In this document: positions 35,964 through 46,080 of the stretch, in pieces
How positions within the stretch are numbered: the first letter of the stretch is position 1
Layout of the letters: the number at the start of each line of letters is the position of its first letter
Origin: Neobacillus niacini
GTDB lineage: Bacteria > Bacillota > Bacilli > Bacillales > Cytobacillaceae
Length of the DNA stretch: 64,000 nucleotides
Direction: 5' to 3'
NCBI RefSeq assembly: GCF_023715415.1
Contig: NZ_JAMBOB010000001.1
Coordinates: forward strand, 186,001-250,000
Translations under genes and position numbers: made by a program
Notes under the pieces: generated by a model
What the model was told of the DNA's origin: nothing
Database searches by the model: none
Seen by the model: only the letters and a program-made list of their open reading frames with translations

Positions 35964-35994
35964 CTGACAGTTCTAGAATGAACTGTTTTTTCTT

Positions 35995-37233
35995 TTAAAT
36001 TAATGTTTTAGGTAATTCTCCAGTGGGACTAATTAATGAAACTGAGTATTTGTCTGTGAAAACTGATGTCGCCATCCCATTTACACTTTGTTTCGTAACT
36101 TGGTCAATCTGCTCAATAATTTCATCAAGAGATCGGTGACGCTTTAAGAGAAGTTCATTTTTACCGTTTCGGCTCATTCTGCTATTCGTACTTTCCAAGC
36201 CCAACATCAAACTTCCTTTTAACTGTTCTTTACTATTATTTAATTCTTTATCAGTTATTCCATTTTGTTTTAATTTTTCAAGTGTTTCTTGAATCGTTTC
36301 GTATAACACATCAAGCTGCTTGGCCCCCGTTCCACCGTATACAGTCACAACTCCATTATCCTGATATGCAGAATGGTAAGAGAAGACAGAATAGGCTAAT
36401 CCACGCTGCTCACGAACTTCTTGGAACAATCTGCTGCTCATTGAGCCGCCTAAAATATTATTTAAAATGATTAAGCTGTATACATCTTCATGTCCAATCT
36501 TTAATCCTTCAAAACCTAGACAAAGATGAGCTTGTTCTGTTTCTTTCTTTCGTGATAATCGATTGGATTGGAAGACTGGAATATTTTCAATAATTGAGCT
36601 ATCTCCGCCCTCATAGGAGCCAAAGTACTTCTCTACCTCAAGAATAAATTTATCCGAAACATTCCCAGCTATAGAAATAACAACATTTTCTGGTGTATAA
36701 CGATTATGGATATAATCCTTAAGTGTCGATCCTGTGAATGTGTTTAAGGTTTCTTCTGTGCCCAATATCGGATATCCTAGTGGATGATCTTCATATATGG
36801 CCCTGCTAAGTAAATCATGGACAATATCATCGGGAGTATCATCATACATTTTAATTTCTTCAAGAACGACATTTCTTTCTTTATTTAACTCTTCTTCTAC
36901 AAAGGTTGAATTGAAGAACATATCCGCTAAAACATCTAAAGCGAATTGTGCATGAGTATCCAGTACTTTAGCATAATAGCAGGTGTATTCTTTAGAGGTA
37001 AAAGCATTCACTTGACCGCCAATACTATCAAATGATTCAGCTATTTCCTTCGCTGATCGGTTTTTCGTTCCTTTAAAAAACATATGCTCTAAAAAGTGCG
37101 AAATACCATTGGTTTGGGGATCTTCATTTCTTGAACCAGTTCCAATCCAGACTCCAATCGCCACAGATCTCACTGTTGGAATATTTTCTAATACAATTCT
37201 TACTCCATTTTTGCAAGAATATTTGTTAATCAT
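35995..37233 (-). CDS. mlpA: M16-family processing peptidase MlpA (YmxG)
   Basis: MlpA is a mitochondrial-processing-peptidase-like zinc protease; in B. subtilis it has been linked to control of extracellular protease gene expression. The 412-residue protein keeps the inverted zinc motif HFLEH (residues 46-50) with GISHFLEHMFFKGT. The acidic third-ligand region is in NVVLEEIKMYDD, and the C-terminal half has the VREQRGLAYSVFSYHS motif. The start is the ATG at 37231-37233 (MINKYSCKNG), with AGGAGG 6 nt upstream; the preceding TTG was rejected. It contrasts with the YmfH/YmfF pair at 15.5-18.1 kb, also M16 proteins. Confidence 0.92.
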   Translation of the reverse strand: MINKYSCKNGVRIVLENIPTVRSVAIGVWIGTGSRNEDPQTNGISHFLEHMFFKGTKNRSAKEIAESFDSIGGQVNAFTSKEYTCYYAKVLDTHAQFALDVLADMFFNSTFVEEELNKERNVVLEEIKMYDDTPDDIVHDLLSRAIYEDHPLGYPILGTEETLNTFTGSTLKDYIHNRYTPENVVISIAGNVSDKFILEVEKYFGSYEGGDSSIIENIPVFQSNRLSRKKETEQAHLCLGFEGLKIGHEDVYSLIILNNILGGSMSSRLFQEVREQRGLAYSVFSYHSAYQDNGVVTVYGGTGAKQLDVLYETIQETLEKLKQNGITDKELNNSKEQLKGSLMLGLESTNSRMSRNGKNELLLKRHRSLDEIIEQIDQVTKQSVNGMATSVFTDKYSVSLISPTGELPKTLI

Positions 37234-37305
37234 CAAAATCCTCCTGTCTATAGAAAAGCGGAAAAATTAGCTATTATCTTTTATTATCTGGATACTTTGT
37301 TAAAT

Positions 37306-38253
37306 TTATTTCATAATTCTTTCTTCACTCATTAAGTCACTAACCGTACCTATTTTTAATCCTTTTTCTTCAATAAGTGTTATTAGGGTGTCTAATGATT
37401 TTGCTGTAGATTCAGTTGGATGCATGAGTACCATTGAACCTTTACCAACTTTTGAAGTAACACGATTAATTAGTTGGTCTGGTGATGGCTTTTGCCAATC
37501 TATGGTATCTACCGTCCACATAACTGTTTTCATCTTAAACTCTGCTGCTATTGAAACGGTTTCGTCCCGGTAACTGCCGCTCGGAGGTGCAAACCATGTG
37601 CTTTTTTTTCCTGTTGCTGCTTCAATTACTTCATTCGTTTTCAGTAATTGCTCCCTAGTCTGTGCTGCTGATATTTTTTTCATATCAGGATGTGTGTAGG
37701 AGTGATTCCCCACCTCATGACCTGCACTCACGATCATTTTTGCCAATTCAGGATTATTTTTCACCCATCTTCCCTCAAGGAAAAAACTTGCTTTGACTTG
37801 GTGCTTTTTAAGGGCAGCAAGCATTTCAGGCAAATATTCATTTCCCCAAGCTACATTTATGATGAAGCTGACCATTGGTTTATCAGGATGGCCCCGATAA
37901 ATAGGAGATGGAGTTAAATCGTTAAGATGTACAGATGGTACTGTTTGTTTAAATACTAATTTTTTTTCATTGAACGTACCGATTTTCTTCATATTTTTAT
38001 ATGAAGCTTCAATATCGACAGTTATCCCATTATAACCTGGAATCGCTTTCCATACTTCATCAATTTTAGCATTGGAAGGCGGTATTTCATATGTAGAAGC
38101 ATTTTTTACAATACTTTGATAAAGAGGATCTTCTTGCTTTCCCACGGTTAGCACGTTGCTTGTGAGCGAAGCAACATATGTATCCACAAAAGGATTATTA
38201 ACTGATAACCATGCAGCAAACAATAAGAAAGCAAACAAACATAACTTCTTCAT
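37306..38253 (-). CDS. ylxY: YlxY-type NodB-domain polysaccharide deacetylase homologue
   Basis: The 315-residue product has an N-terminal hydrophobic segment (MKKLCLFAFLLFAAW) that should serve as a signal peptide or anchor. A linker of about 100 residues and a NodB-type domain (about 125-310) follow. The domain keeps the NHSYTHPDM metal-binding histidines and FAPPSGSYRDE. The motif-1 position, where active deacetylases have a TFDDG-type pair of aspartates, reads INVAWGN here. It is therefore probably catalytically altered or inactive, which I recall also holds for other YlxY proteins. The start was moved 20 codons downstream to the ATG at 38251-38253, with a GAAGG site. It follows pnp. Confidence 0.88.
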   Translation of the reverse strand: MKKLCLFAFLLFAAWLSVNNPFVDTYVASLTSNVLTVGKQEDPLYQSIVKNASTYEIPPSNAKIDEVWKAIPGYNGITVDIEASYKNMKKIGTFNEKKLVFKQTVPSVHLNDLTPSPIYRGHPDKPMVSFIINVAWGNEYLPEMLAALKKHQVKASFFLEGRWVKNNPELAKMIVSAGHEVGNHSYTHPDMKKISAAQTREQLLKTNEVIEAATGKKSTWFAPPSGSYRDETVSIAAEFKMKTVMWTVDTIDWQKPSPDQLINRVTSKVGKGSMVLMHPTESTAKSLDTLITLIEEKGLKIGTVSDLMSEERIMK

Positions 38254-38320
38254 ATACCTTCCCCCTTCATAATCAATATATGAATTAGGGGGACAAGGTA
38301 GAACAAGATACATCTAACAT

Positions 38321-38346
38321 GGAAAAAGTCAGGGTTCCCCCTGACC
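38321..38346 (-). terminator. Rho-independent terminator after pnp
   Basis: The stem GGTCAGGG / CCCTGAC with a short loop is followed by TTTTTC on the minus strand, 30 bp beyond the pnp stop codon. Confidence 0.85.
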
Positions 38347-38375
38347 TTTCTATATCACTTTTAAACGGGTAGGGC

Positions 38376-40499
38376 TTATTGTTGTTTTTCTGCTTCAGCC
38401 TTTTCACGTTGTTCCTTTAATATTGCTTTACGTGATAAGTTTACACGACCTTGTTTATCAATTTCTGTAACTTTCACTAGGAATTCATCACCAATTTTGA
38501 TGACATCCTCCACTTTTCCAACTCGCTCTTCAGCTAGTTCGGAAATATGGACAAGTCCATCTTTTCCGGCAAATATTTCTACAAACGCTCCAAACTTTTC
38601 AATGCGTTTGACTTTGCCAAGATACATTTCGCCTACAACAACCTCACGAACGATATCTTCAATAATTTTCTTTGCCTTTTGGTTCATTTCCTGATTTGTA
38701 GAGGCAATAAATACTGTTCCATCTTGTTCGATATCAATCTTAACACCAGTTTCCTCAATAATCTTATTGATTTGCTTACCGCTTGGCCCAATAACATCAC
38801 GGATTTTATCTGGGTTAATTTTCATTGTTAAGATTTTTGGAGCAAATTGTGAAAGCTCGATTCTAGGCTCTGCAATCGTTGCCAGCATCGAATCTAAGAT
38901 ATGCATTCTGCCTTTTTTAGCCTGTTGCAATGCTTCTTCAAGGATTTCACGTGAAAGTCCTTTAATCTTAATATCCATTTGAAGGGCAGTGACTCCCTTA
39001 GCTGTTCCTGCAACCTTGAAATCCATATCGCCAAGGTGGTCTTCCATACCTTGAATATCGGATAAAACAGTGTAATATTCTCCAGAAGCTACAAGACCCA
39101 TTGCAATACCTGCAACCGGTGCTTTAATTGGAACACCTGCATCCATCATCGCTAATGTACTTGCACAGATACTTGCTTGAGATGTAGAACCATTTGATTC
39201 TAAAACTTCAGAAACAAGGCGAATCGTATAAGGGAAATCCTTTTCATTTGGTATTACTGGTTCTAGTGCCCGTTCACCAAGAGCCCCATGTCCTATTTCA
39301 CGACGGCCTGGTCCACGGATTGGTCCAGTTTCACCAACGCTAAATAAAGGGAAGTTGTAATGGTGCATAAAACGCTTTTCTTCTTCGATACCCAAACCAT
39401 CTAGAATTTGAACATCACCCATGGCACCTAAAGTACAAATACTTAATGCTTGAGTTTGTCCACGTGTAAACAATCCTGAACCGTGAGTACGCGGCAGGAT
39501 CCCTACCTGTGAAGATAAAGGACGTATTTCATCGATTTTCCGACCGTCTGGACGGATTTTTTCAACTGTTATTAAACGGCGGACTTCACCTTTAACAATT
39601 TTATCTAGTATTTGTTTTACCTGCTTCAAATCATCGTCTGTTGCCTCGTCCTCTTGGAACTTAGCTATAACCCGATTTTTAACTTCTTTAATGGCATCCT
39701 CACGTGCATGCTTTTCTTGAACCTGAATAGCAGTTACCATTTCAGCTTCGCATATTTCTCTAACTTCAGCTTCTAAATCTTTATCTAGTTCATAAAGAAC
39801 AACTTCTCTCTTTTCCTTGCCTGCTTCAGCCATAATCTTTTCTTGGAATTCGATGAGACGTTTGATTTCTTCATGTCCATACATGATAGCTTCTAGCATT
39901 ACTTCCTCAGAAACTTCATCAGCACCAGCTTCAACCATGTTAATTGCATCTTTTGTACCTGCAACGGTTAAATGAATGTCGCTTTTTTCAGCTTGTTCTA
40001 CGGTTGGATTAATCACAAATTCTCCGCCAACTCTACCAACGATTACACCAGCGATTGGTCCCTCGAATGGAATGTCAGATGTACATAGTGCTAAAGAGGA
40101 TCCAAACATTGCTGCCATCTCTGACGAACAATCCTGATCCACACTCATGACAATGCTGATTACTTGGACATCATTACGGAATCCATCAGCAAAAAGCGGG
40201 CGAATGGGACGGTCAATTAAGCGACTAGCTAAAATAGCTTTTTCACTTGGACGACCTTCCCGTTTAATAAAGCCTCCAGGTATTTTCCCAACTGCATATA
40301 ATCGTTCCTCATAGTTACATGTTAATGGAAAAAAGTCTAAGTTTTTTGGTTCTTTTGAAGCTGTAGCTGTACTTAAAACTGCCGTATCTCCATAACGGAT
40401 CATTACGGCTCCATTTGCTTGTTTGGCTAGTTGTCCAATTTCAACGGTTAATTTACGTCCAGCCCAATCCATGGAATACTCATGTTTCGTATGTTCCAT
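38376..40499 (-). CDS. pnp: Polyribonucleotide nucleotidyltransferase (PNPase)
   Basis: PNPase is the phosphorolytic 3'-5' exoribonuclease and works with RNase Y and RNase J in mRNA turnover; it is also needed for competence. The 707-residue protein has two RNase PH domains. The catalytic second one has [18 protein letters not shown] and [13 protein letters not shown] domain ([20 protein letters not shown] near 560) and a C-terminal S1 domain ([20 protein letters not shown]) follow. The start was set at the ATG 40497-40499 with a GAGAGGGG site; a 9-codon extension has none. rpsO lies upstream, as in most bacteria. Confidence 0.97.
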   Translation of the reverse strand: MEHTKHEYSMDWAGRKLTVEIGQLAKQANGAVMIRYGDTAVLSTATASKEPKNLDFFPLTCNYEERLYAVGKIPGGFIKREGRPSEKAILASRLIDRPIRPLFADGFRNDVQVISIVMSVDQDCSSEMAAMFGSSLALCTSDIPFEGPIAGVIVGRVGGEFVINPTVEQAEKSDIHLTVAGTKDAINMVEAGADEVSEEVMLEAIMYGHEEIKRLIEFQEKIMAEAGKEKREVVLYELDKDLEAEVREICEAEMVTAIQVQEKHAREDAIKEVKNRVIAKFQEDEATDDDLKQVKQILDKIVKGEVRRLITVEKIRPDGRKIDEIRPLSSQVGILPRTHGSGLFTRGQTQALSICTLGAMGDVQILDGLGIEEEKRFMHHYNFPLFSVGETGPIRGPGRREIGHGALGERALEPVIPNEKDFPYTIRLVSEVLESNGSTSQASICASTLAMMDAGVPIKAPVAGIAMGLVASGEYYTVLSDIQGMEDHLGDMDFKVAGTAKGVTALQMDIKIKGLSREILEEALQQAKKGRMHILDSMLATIAEPRIELSQFAPKILTMKINPDKIRDVIGPSGKQINKIIEETGVKIDIEQDGTVFIASTNQEMNQKAKKIIEDIVREVVVGEMYLGKVKRIEKFGAFVEIFAGKDGLVHISELAEERVGKVEDVIKIGDEFLVKVTEIDKQGRVNLSRKAILKEQREKAEAEKQQ

Positions 40500-40567
40500 A
40501 TTCTTACCCCTCTCTATCCAAATCACTTTAGAGGATAATGCGAAATAACTTCGCTCTAATCATCTAA

Positions 40568-40592
40568 TATAAAAAAAGCGTTTTACGCTTAT
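40568..40592 (-). terminator. Weak hairpin with T-run between rpsO and pnp
   Basis: AAGCGT / ACGCTT with a 4-nt loop is followed by TTTTTTA on the minus strand. The stem is short. It lies ahead of pnp and could attenuate transcription coming from rpsO. Confidence 0.4.
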
Positions 40593-40695
40593 GTTATCAA
40601 TACAAATATACTATTAGTATGCACAAATTTTCGCGACTTAAAATATGTATATAAGATTTTGTGTTGTTCGTATGATATTCTTTTTTTAACCTAAC

Positions 40696-40725
40696 AAAAA
40701 AGCGGGAAAAATCCCGCTTCTTTTG
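40696..40725 (-). terminator. Rho-independent terminator after rpsO
   Basis: The stem AAGCGGGA / TCCCGCTT with a TTT loop is followed by TTTTGTT on the minus strand, immediately past the rpsO stop codon. Confidence 0.9.
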
Positions 40726-40726
40726 A

Positions 40727-40996
40727 TTATCGACGAAGTCCAAGTTTAGTGATTAATACACGGTAACGTTGAACATCTTTATTACGTAGGTACGTTAAAA
40801 GATTACGACGCTTACCAACCATTTTCAACAGACCGCGACGTGAGTGGTGGTCCTTTTTGTGAGTACGTAAGTGCTCATTCAAATTGTTGATTGATTCAGT
40901 AAGGACAGCGATTTGAACCTCTGCAGATCCAGTATCGTTATCATGAGTTTTGTACTCAGCGATAAGTTCGTTTTTACGTTCTTGTGTGATTGCCAT
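40727..40996 (-). CDS. rpsO: 30S ribosomal protein S15
   Basis: S15 is a primary 16S rRNA-binding protein of the small-subunit platform. The 89-residue product ([12 protein letters not shown]..., ending LGLRR) matches the family in length and sequence, including [13 protein letters not shown] and [16 protein letters not shown]. The start is the ATG 40994-40996 with an AGGAGGTG site; a 3-codon upstream extension is unlikely. It is transcribed alone or with pnp. Confidence 0.98.
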   Translation of the reverse strand: MAITQERKNELIAEYKTHDNDTGSAEVQIAVLTESINNLNEHLRTHKKDHHSRRGLLKMVGKRRNLLTYLRNKDVQRYRVLITKLGLRR

Positions 40997-41139
40997 CCTA
41001 TTCACCTCCTAAATTTCATATCCCCTGTTACTGAGCAAGCGTCGGTGACTCGACTTGCCAAGCAAAGGTTATTTTTAATACGTTAATAAGAATACAACGT
41101 TTCACGTCAAAAAGCAAGTTATAACCTAAGAAAAGGCTA

Positions 41140-42108
41140 TTATTCGCAATTATTCGGTAAGTGTTTGTCGATTTTACTAAAGTATTCAAGTGCATTCTGT
41201 TTATCTTTTTCGATTTGGGTTACTAGTTCTTTGATTCCGGAGAATTTTTGTTCTTTTCGCAGGTAATGATGCCATTCGACCTTTACTACCTCACCATAAA
41301 TATCTTTGTTAAAGTCAAACACATGGACTTCAACTGACACTTTTAACGCTTCTTTATTAAAGGTTGGTTTGTAGCCTACATTACATACACCTTCGTACCA
41401 GTCTTCCCCTATCTTGATTTTCACTGCATAAACACCAAGAGGAGGTAAAATATATTCATCTTTCGTTTCAACATTTGCGGTTGGAAACCCAATCGTTCTG
41501 CCTCTTTTATCTCCATGGACAACAATACCTGCTGTCATATAAAATCTTCCGAGTAATTCTGGCAGCTCGACTGTTTTTCCATCTTTGATATATTGACGAA
41601 TTCTCGTTGAACTTACCTTTTCATTCCCACTGGTTAATTTATCAACAGTGGTGAAAGTAAACTTTTCTCTTGAATGGAAAGGCAATACCTCCATGGTTCC
41701 CTTCCCCAAACGGCCGTAAGAGTAATCAAATCCCGCAACCACATGTTTTACATTTAAATCAATCACATACTGGTCGATAAATTCTTGTGGCAGCAGATTA
41801 GCAAATTCCGGTGTAAAATGGACAATAAAAAGAAAATCAATACCTAATTCCTCAATGATTTTTATTTTCTCAGCTAAAGGTGTTATGTATTGAACATGCT
41901 TGTCAGTTTTCCCTAAGACAACCGATGGGTGAGGGTCAAAGGTCATAACGGCAGAGTGGAGTCCTTTTTGGTGCGCTTGTTTTTTTGCCTCAAGTATCAC
42001 CTTTTGATGACCAAGGTGAACACCATCAAAATAACCAAGTGCCATGGATAATGGAGGAATTTCAGTTTTATCTATATTTAATGGATATTTTAGCTTTATT
42101 ACTTCCAA
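41140..42108 (-). CDS. ribF: Bifunctional riboflavin kinase/FMN adenylyltransferase
   Basis: This enzyme makes FMN from riboflavin and FAD from FMN; the B. subtilis gene is called ribC (ribFC). In the 322-residue protein the N-terminal FAD synthetase domain has the nucleotidyltransferase motif GYFDGVHLGHQ (residues 25-35). The C-terminal kinase domain (from about 180) has GRTIGFPTAN. The start codon is TTG at 42108, with AAAGGTGAG upstream. It follows truB by about 30 bp, closing the rimP-nusA-infB operon. No FMN riboswitch is seen. Confidence 0.95.
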   Translation of the reverse strand: MEVIKLKYPLNIDKTEIPPLSMALGYFDGVHLGHQKVILEAKKQAHQKGLHSAVMTFDPHPSVVLGKTDKHVQYITPLAEKIKIIEELGIDFLFIVHFTPEFANLLPQEFIDQYVIDLNVKHVVAGFDYSYGRLGKGTMEVLPFHSREKFTFTTVDKLTSGNEKVSSTRIRQYIKDGKTVELPELLGRFYMTAGIVVHGDKRGRTIGFPTANVETKDEYILPPLGVYAVKIKIGEDWYEGVCNVGYKPTFNKEALKVSVEVHVFDFNKDIYGEVVKVEWHHYLRKEQKFSGIKELVTQIEKDKQNALEYFSKIDKHLPNNCE

Positions 42109-42140
42109 TTGAAACTCACCTTTTCTTATCAGTAACCTTT

Positions 42141-43061
42141 TTAACCTTGATCATTACGCAAAACTTTAACTGGTTTTAAGAGCCCTGGCTTGTTCGGATG
42201 TACCGAATAAATGGCAAGAGCATTTCCCTCTTCCGTTTGAGCGATAATAGGTTCGTTACTATTTATTAAATACTCTGGTATAGGTAAAAGTGCGCCATTT
42301 TTCACTTTCTCTGCTACTTTATCATTTATTATGTATTTCGGCAAATGAGAAAGTGCCATTTCTAAAGGTCTTAAACAGGTTGAAATAGTACCACTTTCCA
42401 TTAACTTTTCTATTTGTTCAAACGTCAGGCAATCATCAAGTGTAAATGCTGCTGATTGGACTCTAATTAGATTTGACATATGTGCCGGGTATCCAAGACT
42501 CTCGCCAATCATAACCGCTAATGTCCTAATATAGGTTCCTTTACTGCAGCTTACTCTAAATCGAAAAGAAATGGTTTCTCCTGAAAACTCTTCTCTTTCA
42601 TCAAGAAGTTCTATCGAATAAATGGTCACTTTTCTAGTTGGGCGTTCCACTTCAATTCCTTTGCGAGCAAATTCGTAAAGCCTTGTTCCATTTACTTTTA
42701 CCGCAGAATACATTGGTGGAGTTTGCTCGATTTCACCTGTAAAAGATTCGAGAACTTTAAGTATTTCTTTCCTGCTGAAGGTATCTACAACCTTTTTCTC
42801 CTCAACCTTTTCTCCGGAAGCATCTTCGGTTGTAGTGGAATAACCTAGGGTTACTTCACCTTCATAGCTCTTTCCGGCGTCTGTTATGTATTCAGCTACT
42901 TTAGTTGCTTTCCCTATACAGATAGGAAGCACTCCAGTTACATCTGGATCTAGCGTTCCCGTATGACCCACCTTTTTTGTTTTTAATATTTTTCTTAATC
43001 TAAAAACACAATCATGCGACGTTAGTCCAGCCGGTTTATATAAAGGTAAGATTCCTTCCAC
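42141..43061 (-). CDS. truB: tRNA pseudouridine(55) synthase
   Basis: TruB makes pseudouridine 55 in the T loop of tRNAs. The 306-residue protein has the catalytic Asp in GHTGTLDPDVTG (D38), a KVNGTRLYEFARKG segment and the SCSKGTYIRTL motif near 195. The start is GTG at 43061. The preceding gap carries a strong intrinsic-terminator-like hairpin, so expression may depend on read-through from rbfA or on an unrecognised promoter. Confidence 0.95.
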   Translation of the reverse strand: MEGILPLYKPAGLTSHDCVFRLRKILKTKKVGHTGTLDPDVTGVLPICIGKATKVAEYITDAGKSYEGEVTLGYSTTTEDASGEKVEEKKVVDTFSRKEILKVLESFTGEIEQTPPMYSAVKVNGTRLYEFARKGIEVERPTRKVTIYSIELLDEREEFSGETISFRFRVSCSKGTYIRTLAVMIGESLGYPAHMSNLIRVQSAAFTLDDCLTFEQIEKLMESGTISTCLRPLEMALSHLPKYIINDKVAEKVKNGALLPIPEYLINSNEPIIAQTEEGNALAIYSVHPNKPGLLKPVKVLRNDQG

Positions 43062-43091
43062 CCTTGGTCACTCCAATTCTTTTTTGTATCG

Positions 43092-43120
43092 AAAAAAAAG
43101 GATAGACAATTGTCTATCCA
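43092..43120 (-). terminator. Terminator-like hairpin between rbfA and truB
   Basis: A perfect self-complementary GGATAGACAATTGTCTATCC is followed by eight T on the minus strand. It fills the 60-bp gap inside what is normally a continuous operon. Confidence 0.82.
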
Positions 43121-43121
43121 T

Positions 43122-43493
43122 TTATTCTTCTTCATTTTTTTCCATGCTTCTTTCTTCATGGTGCAATTGGTGAATAAGCGAGTTAATTCGATTTCCGTAA
43201 TCCATTGACTCATCCCATTCAAAAAGGATTTCAGGTGTTTTGCGCAAGCGAATACGATGTCCAATTTCAGTTCGGATAAATCCTTTCGCCTTTGCAAGAC
43301 CTTTAAGTGTGTTTTCCTTTTGTTCTTCATCGCCCAAAACAGAAATATATACTTTTGCTTGTTGTAGATCTCCTGTTACTTGAACATCAGTGACTGTCAC
43401 AAAACCGATCCGGGGATCTTTAATTTTTCGACCGATGATGTCACTTAGTTCTTTCTTCATTTGTTCTCCAACACGATTTGCTCTGTGGCTCAT
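43122..43493 (-). CDS. rbfA: 30S ribosome-binding factor A
   Basis: RbfA is a KH-type factor needed for 16S rRNA 5'-end maturation and cold adaptation. The 123-residue product ([16 protein letters not shown]...) has [29 protein letters not shown] and [15 protein letters not shown], and an acidic/Met-Glu tail. It sits between ylxP and truB in the infB operon. The ATG at 43493 has a GAGGTGAAG site. Confidence 0.96.
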   Translation of the reverse strand: MSHRANRVGEQMKKELSDIIGRKIKDPRIGFVTVTDVQVTGDLQQAKVYISVLGDEEQKENTLKGLAKAKGFIRTEIGHRIRLRKTPEILFEWDESMDYGNRINSLIHQLHHEERSMEKNEEE

Positions 43494-43509
43494 TACTTCA
43501 CCTCTTAAT

Positions 43510-43791
43510 TTAAAGCCATTCTATATCGGTGATTGTTCTTTCTATTTCAGGGAAAGAATCAATTAATTTAAGTGCATTTTGCAGCTCTAGTTCAGTCATT
43601 ACCCGGCTGGATGTTACTGTAGCAATAGCTATTTTTGTTCTCTGCCACATATCCTGATAATCAACCTCTGAGACAGACACATTAAATTTTTGTTTTAACC
43701 TAGTGAGAATACGCTGTAGTACCGCACGTTTCTCTTTTAGAGAATGAGCATCGTAGATGATACATTCACATACTGCTAAACCAACAATCAT
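43510..43791 (-). CDS. ylxP: YlxP, DUF503 small protein
   Basis: This 93-residue DUF503-family protein ([26 protein letters not shown]...) is always found between infB and rbfA in Bacillus. The fold is ferredoxin-like and the function is unknown. A link to ribosome maturation is inferred only from location. Its start overlaps the infB stop by 4 bp. Confidence 0.92.
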   Translation of the reverse strand: MIVGLAVCECIIYDAHSLKEKRAVLQRILTRLKQKFNVSVSEVDYQDMWQRTKIAIATVTSSRVMTELELQNALKLIDSFPEIERTITDIEWL

Positions 43792-46061
43792 TTGCGTTCA
43801 ATTTCTTCCATTACGTATGCTTCAATAATATCTCCTTCTTTAACATCATTGAAGTTTTTAATGGTAATACCACATTCATAACCTTGTGAAACCTCTTTGG
43901 CATCATCTTTAAAACGTTTTAATGCGTCGATATTTCCTTCAAAGATGACAACCCCGTTACGAATTAAACGAATTCCGCTATCACGAGTAATTTTCCCGTC
44001 TGTCACGTAAGAACCTGCAATGGTTCCAACCTTTGAAACTTTAAAGGTTTGACGAATTTCTGCTTGACCAATTACTTTTTCCTTAAATTCAGGGTCTAGC
44101 ATACCTTTCATAGCAGCTTCAATTTCTTCAATAACCTTGTAAATAATACTATGAAGTCGAACGTCGACCTTTTCTTGCTCAGCTGCACGCTTCGCATTTA
44201 CGTCTGGACGAACGTTAAATCCAATCACAATCGCATTTGAAGCAGCGGCAAGGGTAATATCTGACTCATTAATGGCACCAGCACCACTATGAATAATTCT
44301 AATATTAACACCTTCAACATCAATCTTTTGCAGTGAAGCTGCCACAGCCTCAGCTGAACCTTGAACGTCAGCTTTTAGGATGATGTTTAAATCCTTCATC
44401 TCACCTTGCTTTAACTGTTCAAATAAATTGTCTAGGCTGACGATTGATTTCTCACCACGTTGTGCTACCAATGCTTGCTGTGAACGTGCTTCACCGACTT
44501 GACGAGCAGTTTTCTCATCGTCAAATACAACGAAACGGTCACCAGCCTGTGGAACATCACTTAAGCCCGTAATTTCAACAGGTGTAGACGGTCCCGCTTC
44601 TTTCACACGGCGTCCTAGGTCATTTACCATTGCACGAACACGACCATACGTGTTTCCTACAACAATAGGGTCACCTATTTTCAGGGTACCATTCTGAACA
44701 AGTAAGGTAGCCACTGATCCACGGCCTTTATCTAATTGTGCTTCAATTACTGTTCCAACTGCTTTACGGTTAGGGTTTGCTTTCCATTCTTCTACTTCAC
44801 TAACAAGTAGAATCATTTCTAAAAGATTATCGATTCCTTCTCCTGTTTTTGCGGATAGTGGAACAAAGATTGTATCTCCACCCCAAGCTTCAGAAACTAA
44901 TCCATGCTCGGTAAGCTCCTGCATAACACGATCGGCGTTGGCAGCTTCTTTATCCATTTTATTAACTGCGACGATAATTGGAACCTCAGCAGCCTTTGCA
45001 TGGTTAATGGCTTCAACTGTTTGAGGCATTACACCATCATCAGCAGCTACAACAAGAATGGTTATATCCGTGATTTTCGCACCACGTGCACGCATCGTTG
45101 TAAAGGCAGCATGTCCCGGTGTATCAAGGAATGTTATCTTTTTACCATTTTCAACAACTTGGTAAGCACCGATATGCTGAGTAATTCCCCCCGCTTCACC
45201 TTCTGTTACCTTTGTATGACGAATGGAATCAAGCAAAGTGGTTTTACCATGGTCAACGTGACCCATAATCGTAACAACGGATGGTCTTTCAACGAGGTCT
45301 TCAGATTCATCCTCAGTAAAATAAACTTCAAGGTCAGTTGCATCGATTTTAATTTCCTCTTCAACCTCAACCCCGTATTCGCTCGCAATTAATTCAATCG
45401 CATCTTTATCTAATACCTGATTAATGGTCGCCATAACTCCCAATAAAAACAGCTTCTTGATGATTTCAGAAGGTTCACGGTAGATTTTCTTAGCCAGTTC
45501 TCCAACAGTCAATGAATCGCTAAAAGTTATTTTAGCCGGAAGCTCTTTCACTTTCCTTACTTGTGGCTGTGCTTGTTGAACCGGTGTATGATTCTTTTTC
45601 CGGTTGTTATTATTATTGCGATTTTGATTATTATTATTAAAAGGTTTTTTATTCCCTTTTCCAGCGCTGAAAACCTTATTTTCCTTGGATTGGAATTGTT
45701 GATTTTGCTTTTTAGTGTCAGCCGTTTTTGGTGGAGAGGCCACTTTCACCTTGCTAGGTGTAGTAGTTTTTGCGTCATCATCCTCAAAAGCTTTTGGACT
45801 TGTTTTACTTTGCACTTGTGGTTTAACTCCCTGCTGCTGTGGATTCTGATTCTGGCGATTTGGTTGTTGTGGTCTTGCTTGCTTTTGCCCAGGATTGCTT
45901 TGGTTTTTATTATAAGTTGCGTCTAGCTTTACAACTGCAGCATCCTCAATTGTTGCCATATGATTTGAAACTTCAATGTTCATTTCTTTCAATTTCGTGA
46001 TTACATCTTTACTTGAAATATTGTGTTTCTTTGCGTACTCATAAACACGTATTTTACTCAT
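43788..46061 (-). CDS. infB: Translation initiation factor IF-2
   Basis: IF-2 is the GTPase that brings fMet-tRNA to the 30S subunit. The 757-residue protein has an IF2_N segment (1-50), then a low-complexity Gln/Asn/Pro-rich linker (about 55-165). A second IF2_N module follows (about 175-230), then the G domain with GHVDHGKT (267-274), DTPGHAAF and NKMDK, and domains II-IV with the C-terminal fMet-tRNA-binding [15 protein letters not shown]. Gene order with ylxQ, rnpM, nusA and rimP is conserved. Confidence 0.97.
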   Translation of the reverse strand: MSKIRVYEYAKKHNISSKDVITKLKEMNIEVSNHMATIEDAAVVKLDATYNKNQSNPGQKQARPQQPNRQNQNPQQQGVKPQVQSKTSPKAFEDDDAKTTTPSKVKVASPPKTADTKKQNQQFQSKENKVFSAGKGNKKPFNNNNQNRNNNNNRKKNHTPVQQAQPQVRKVKELPAKITFSDSLTVGELAKKIYREPSEIIKKLFLLGVMATINQVLDKDAIELIASEYGVEVEEEIKIDATDLEVYFTEDESEDLVERPSVVTIMGHVDHGKTTLLDSIRHTKVTEGEAGGITQHIGAYQVVENGKKITFLDTPGHAAFTTMRARGAKITDITILVVAADDGVMPQTVEAINHAKAAEVPIIVAVNKMDKEAANADRVMQELTEHGLVSEAWGGDTIFVPLSAKTGEGIDNLLEMILLVSEVEEWKANPNRKAVGTVIEAQLDKGRGSVATLLVQNGTLKIGDPIVVGNTYGRVRAMVNDLGRRVKEAGPSTPVEITGLSDVPQAGDRFVVFDDEKTARQVGEARSQQALVAQRGEKSIVSLDNLFEQLKQGEMKDLNIILKADVQGSAEAVAASLQKIDVEGVNIRIIHSGAGAINESDITLAAASNAIVIGFNVRPDVNAKRAAEQEKVDVRLHSIIYKVIEEIEAAMKGMLDPEFKEKVIGQAEIRQTFKVSKVGTIAGSYVTDGKITRDSGIRLIRNGVVIFEGNIDALKRFKDDAKEVSQGYECGITIKNFNDVKEGDIIEAYVMEEIERK

Positions 46062-46080
46062 ATTTTCACCCCCGCTAGAA

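Larger units (their letters stand above)
35219..35986. mobile_element. Decayed IS1182-like element with hairpin ends
   Basis: Both ends carry the same pair of hairpins in opposite orientation. The left end has CAGTTC/GAACTG (35219-35238) and TTGTCGAGA/TTTCTCGGCAA (35244-35270). The right end has CTGTCGAGA/TCTCGACAG (35942-35962) and ACAGTTC/GAACTGT (35967-35986). Between them, on the minus strand, are fragments of an IS1182-type transposase (35424-35605). Two GC-rich repeats of one family, in inverted orientation, are nested inside. The element separates ymxH from mlpA, which are adjacent in B. subtilis. Only about 60 codons of a transposase of some 450-500 residues survive, so it cannot move on its own. 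Confidence 0.7.

Noticed and set aside
42109-42140. FMN riboswitch upstream of ribF
   Set aside because: The gap is only about 30 bp, too small for an RFN element, and ribF is in an operon with truB.
44904-45392. 162-codon plus-strand ORF antisense to infB
   Set aside because: It mirrors the IF-2 coding sequence, has no ribosome binding site and no recognisable domain; similar long antisense ORFs (7.4-8.7 kb, 19.9-20.3 kb, 53.3-53.8 kb) were rejected for the same reason.
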